NCBI GenBank assembly: GCA_950106755.1
Contig: OX467088.1
Coordinates: forward strand, 1,286,001 to 1,350,000
Reading direction: 5' to 3'
Origin: Climacium dendroides
Lineage: Eukaryota; Streptophyta; Bryopsida; Hypnales; Climaciaceae
Length of the DNA: 64,000 nt
Shown: one piece after another, positions 62,668 to 64,000 of the stretch
How the letters are laid out: the number at the start of each line of letters is the position of its first letter
Numbering within the stretch: the stretch's first letter is position 1
Program-made: the position numbers and the translations under genes
Notes under the pieces: generated by a model
What the model was told of the DNA's origin: nothing
The model's input: only the letters and a program-made list of their open reading frames with translations
The model's database searches: none

Positions 62668-64000
62668 TCAATATTGTCTTTGTCTAACAGGTTTTGCGTT
62701 TTCTTCTAATACAATATTGTGTTGGCAAATTTCAGGAGGAACTCCTTTAAGATCGGCATAACTCCAAGCAAAAGCTTTTCTATGTCTTTTGAAAAAATTA
62801 TGCCAATACTTAAACTCTACCTTCGTCATTTTAGAGTAGATTCTAATAGGTTTAGGGTCTTCCTTTGTCCCTAAATTCATTTGTTGCAAAGGGATTTTCA
62901 AAGATTCTTTTTGCAAAAGTGTTGGGTCTTTATTGGCAAATAATTTCTCTATTTCTTCAGTGTCTAACGGATTTCTAGGTTCGAGCTCTGAATTTTCTTC
63001 AACACTTACGTTTAAGACTTCAGAGTTTTTCCATGCTAAGATAGCATCATCTGAATCATCGATATTACTCATGGGAGTAAAATATTCTCCCAACCTAACA
63101 CATTTGTAAGGCAATTCTTTATTCACTTTTTGTGTTGGTTGTTCGTCATCACTTTCTTCCTCCATGTCAGAAGAAAGTACAAAGGTTTGATTAGAATCCT
63201 CTTCTTGGATTTCTCCATGATAAGGAATTGGATAAAGGGGAAAGACAATTTGTTTTTTGCCTTTTCCCATAGTCAAGGTTCCCTTACCCCAATCATCTTT
63301 GGCTTTGGCTGAAAACAACCAAGGTCTACCTAATAGGATAGGGTAAGAAGATATAGAGTTCATCAATTTGAAAACTATATAGTCTACCTTATAATCGATC
63401 CCTCCTATAGTAGTGGTAATTTGATTCAACATTCGAAGAGGTTTGACCCTACTTTGGTTTTCCATTTTTAGAATGATAGGTGTTGGTGTCATAGTGGTTA
63501 ATCCCAGTTCTTCCATGGTTTCGAAGTTCATGAGATTAACACTAGACCCACTATTGATTTGGACTCCATAGATTAATGATCCATCGATCATTACGTCTAC
63601 CGTGGGGGCCCCAGGATCTACTGAAATCTCATAGATTTGGTTTGACTTAACCCTTTTTCTTATGAGGGAAGTACTAAGGTCACTTCTACACTTGGGCGAA
63701 ATTGCCAAGAGTTGTTTCATAGAAATGAGGGGTTGTATTCTGTCTAAGTTGTCTAATACATTGTAGGGTTGCATACCCATTTCTAATTTCATTGTATGTG
63801 TCGCTTTTCGTTTGATTAAGTCATTTTCATGACTTTTAGGCTTATTTCTCTTAAAAGGAGGTTGGTAGAAATTAGGTAAAGTTGAAGAGATTGTAGATAA
63901 TACCTTTTGTGGTAGAATTATTTTTTGAGGTTCATTTTGGTTCTCTTGGTCAAGAGTTGCCTTAAGGGCTCTTTCTTGTCTTTCTTGTAAAGTGATTTCT
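62668..64000 (-). pseudogene. Ty3/gypsy D: end of gag, aspartic protease and RT linker
   Basis: Open from the window edge to TGA at 62668-62670 (Arg CGA expected in ..RQRQY), where RT begins in the same frame. The part above 63790 (QERQERALKATLDQENQNEP, PNFYQPPFKRNKPKSHENDL) is the end of gag or the gag-pol linker. Protease: YEISVDPGAPTVDVMIDGSL, the active-site loop VQINSGSSVNLMNFETMEEL with Asn for the catalytic Asp (63553-63555), and YPILLGRPWL. Then an acidic linker (SSDMEEESDDEQPTQKV) and KAFAWSYADLKGVPPEIC before RT. The upstream gag and the 5' LTR are outside the window. Confidence 0.8.

Noticed and set aside
1..64000. tRNA genes, rRNA, CRISPR arrays or prokaryotic operons
   Set aside because: None recognised on reading; the content is eukaryotic retroelement DNA. 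A tRNA scan would be needed to exclude small RNA genes.

Overview
This window is a repeat-rich stretch of a large land-plant nuclear genome. I see reverse transcriptase, integrase and gag remnants of plant Ty3/gypsy LTR retrotransposons, plant-style introns (GT..AG), a plant-type HAD phosphatase gene relic, and AT-rich spacer DNA. I cannot fix the lineage; fern, gymnosperm, lycophyte or bryophyte are all open. I saw no intact host gene. I did not recognise any tRNA, rRNA or CRISPR array, but I could not run a search.

The main content is a nest of LTR retrotransposon pieces whose long terminal repeats, about 3.4-3.7 kb when not truncated, each carry their own sense open reading frame of about 1.7-1.9 kb. 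I call the families A, B, C, F and G. The boundaries of several are visible: TG..CA ends, 5-bp target duplications (perfect CCCTG around 36881-42247 and GGTTG around 38834-40808; 4/5 matches around 20668-24120 and 27408-30837), and a purine-rich tract directly before the LTR that follows an integrase end at 26471. The LTR-encoded proteins of A, B, C, F and G share an N-terminal globular domain (pattern MGCxGL..PW.., then IW..VY.FR..G.GLA.R.D.F, then VTITLANTIFGAL), an acidic or basic linker, a coiled coil and a C-terminal motif (KA.LF..., SGTRI..IL.DF). They are not gag: a normal retrotransposon gag domain is present separately at 4731-5327.

Layout. 1-2488: C LTR (minus), inserted in a G LTR (plus, to 4730), itself inserted in a gag (minus, to 5327). 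5328-7108: F ORF (plus), cut by a hybrid LTR at 7109-12151 (minus) whose ORF is two paralogous modules joined head to tail. 12152-14066: AT-rich DNA with a minisatellite and a long hairpin. 14067-17929: minus-strand relic genes (an amino-methyltransferase-like motif, a HAD/FCP1-like phosphatase, unknown exons). 17937-19228 and 32722-34014: two inverted copies of a 1.29-kb solo LTR (E). 19284-32721: a Ty3/gypsy pol plus its 3' A LTR (minus), with a B LTR inserted in the LTR and another in the integrase. 34015-42671: A fragments, with B inside A and an A solo LTR inside B. 42672-52396: AT-rich DNA with a TIR element, a G-run and an LTR-like promoter. 52397-64000: a second gypsy element D (minus) with a downstream ORF split by a second C LTR.

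Decay is informative. Nearly all stops are single-base C-to-T changes at CGA (CpG) or CAG (CHG) codons, and catalytic Asp codons have become Asn, as expected for copies silenced by plant DNA methylation. The conserved LTR ORFs, two TATA boxes per LTR, and a motif (GTCGTTGTAGT...TGTGACC) kept across families A, B, C and G make the LTR-encoded protein system the most interesting feature here.
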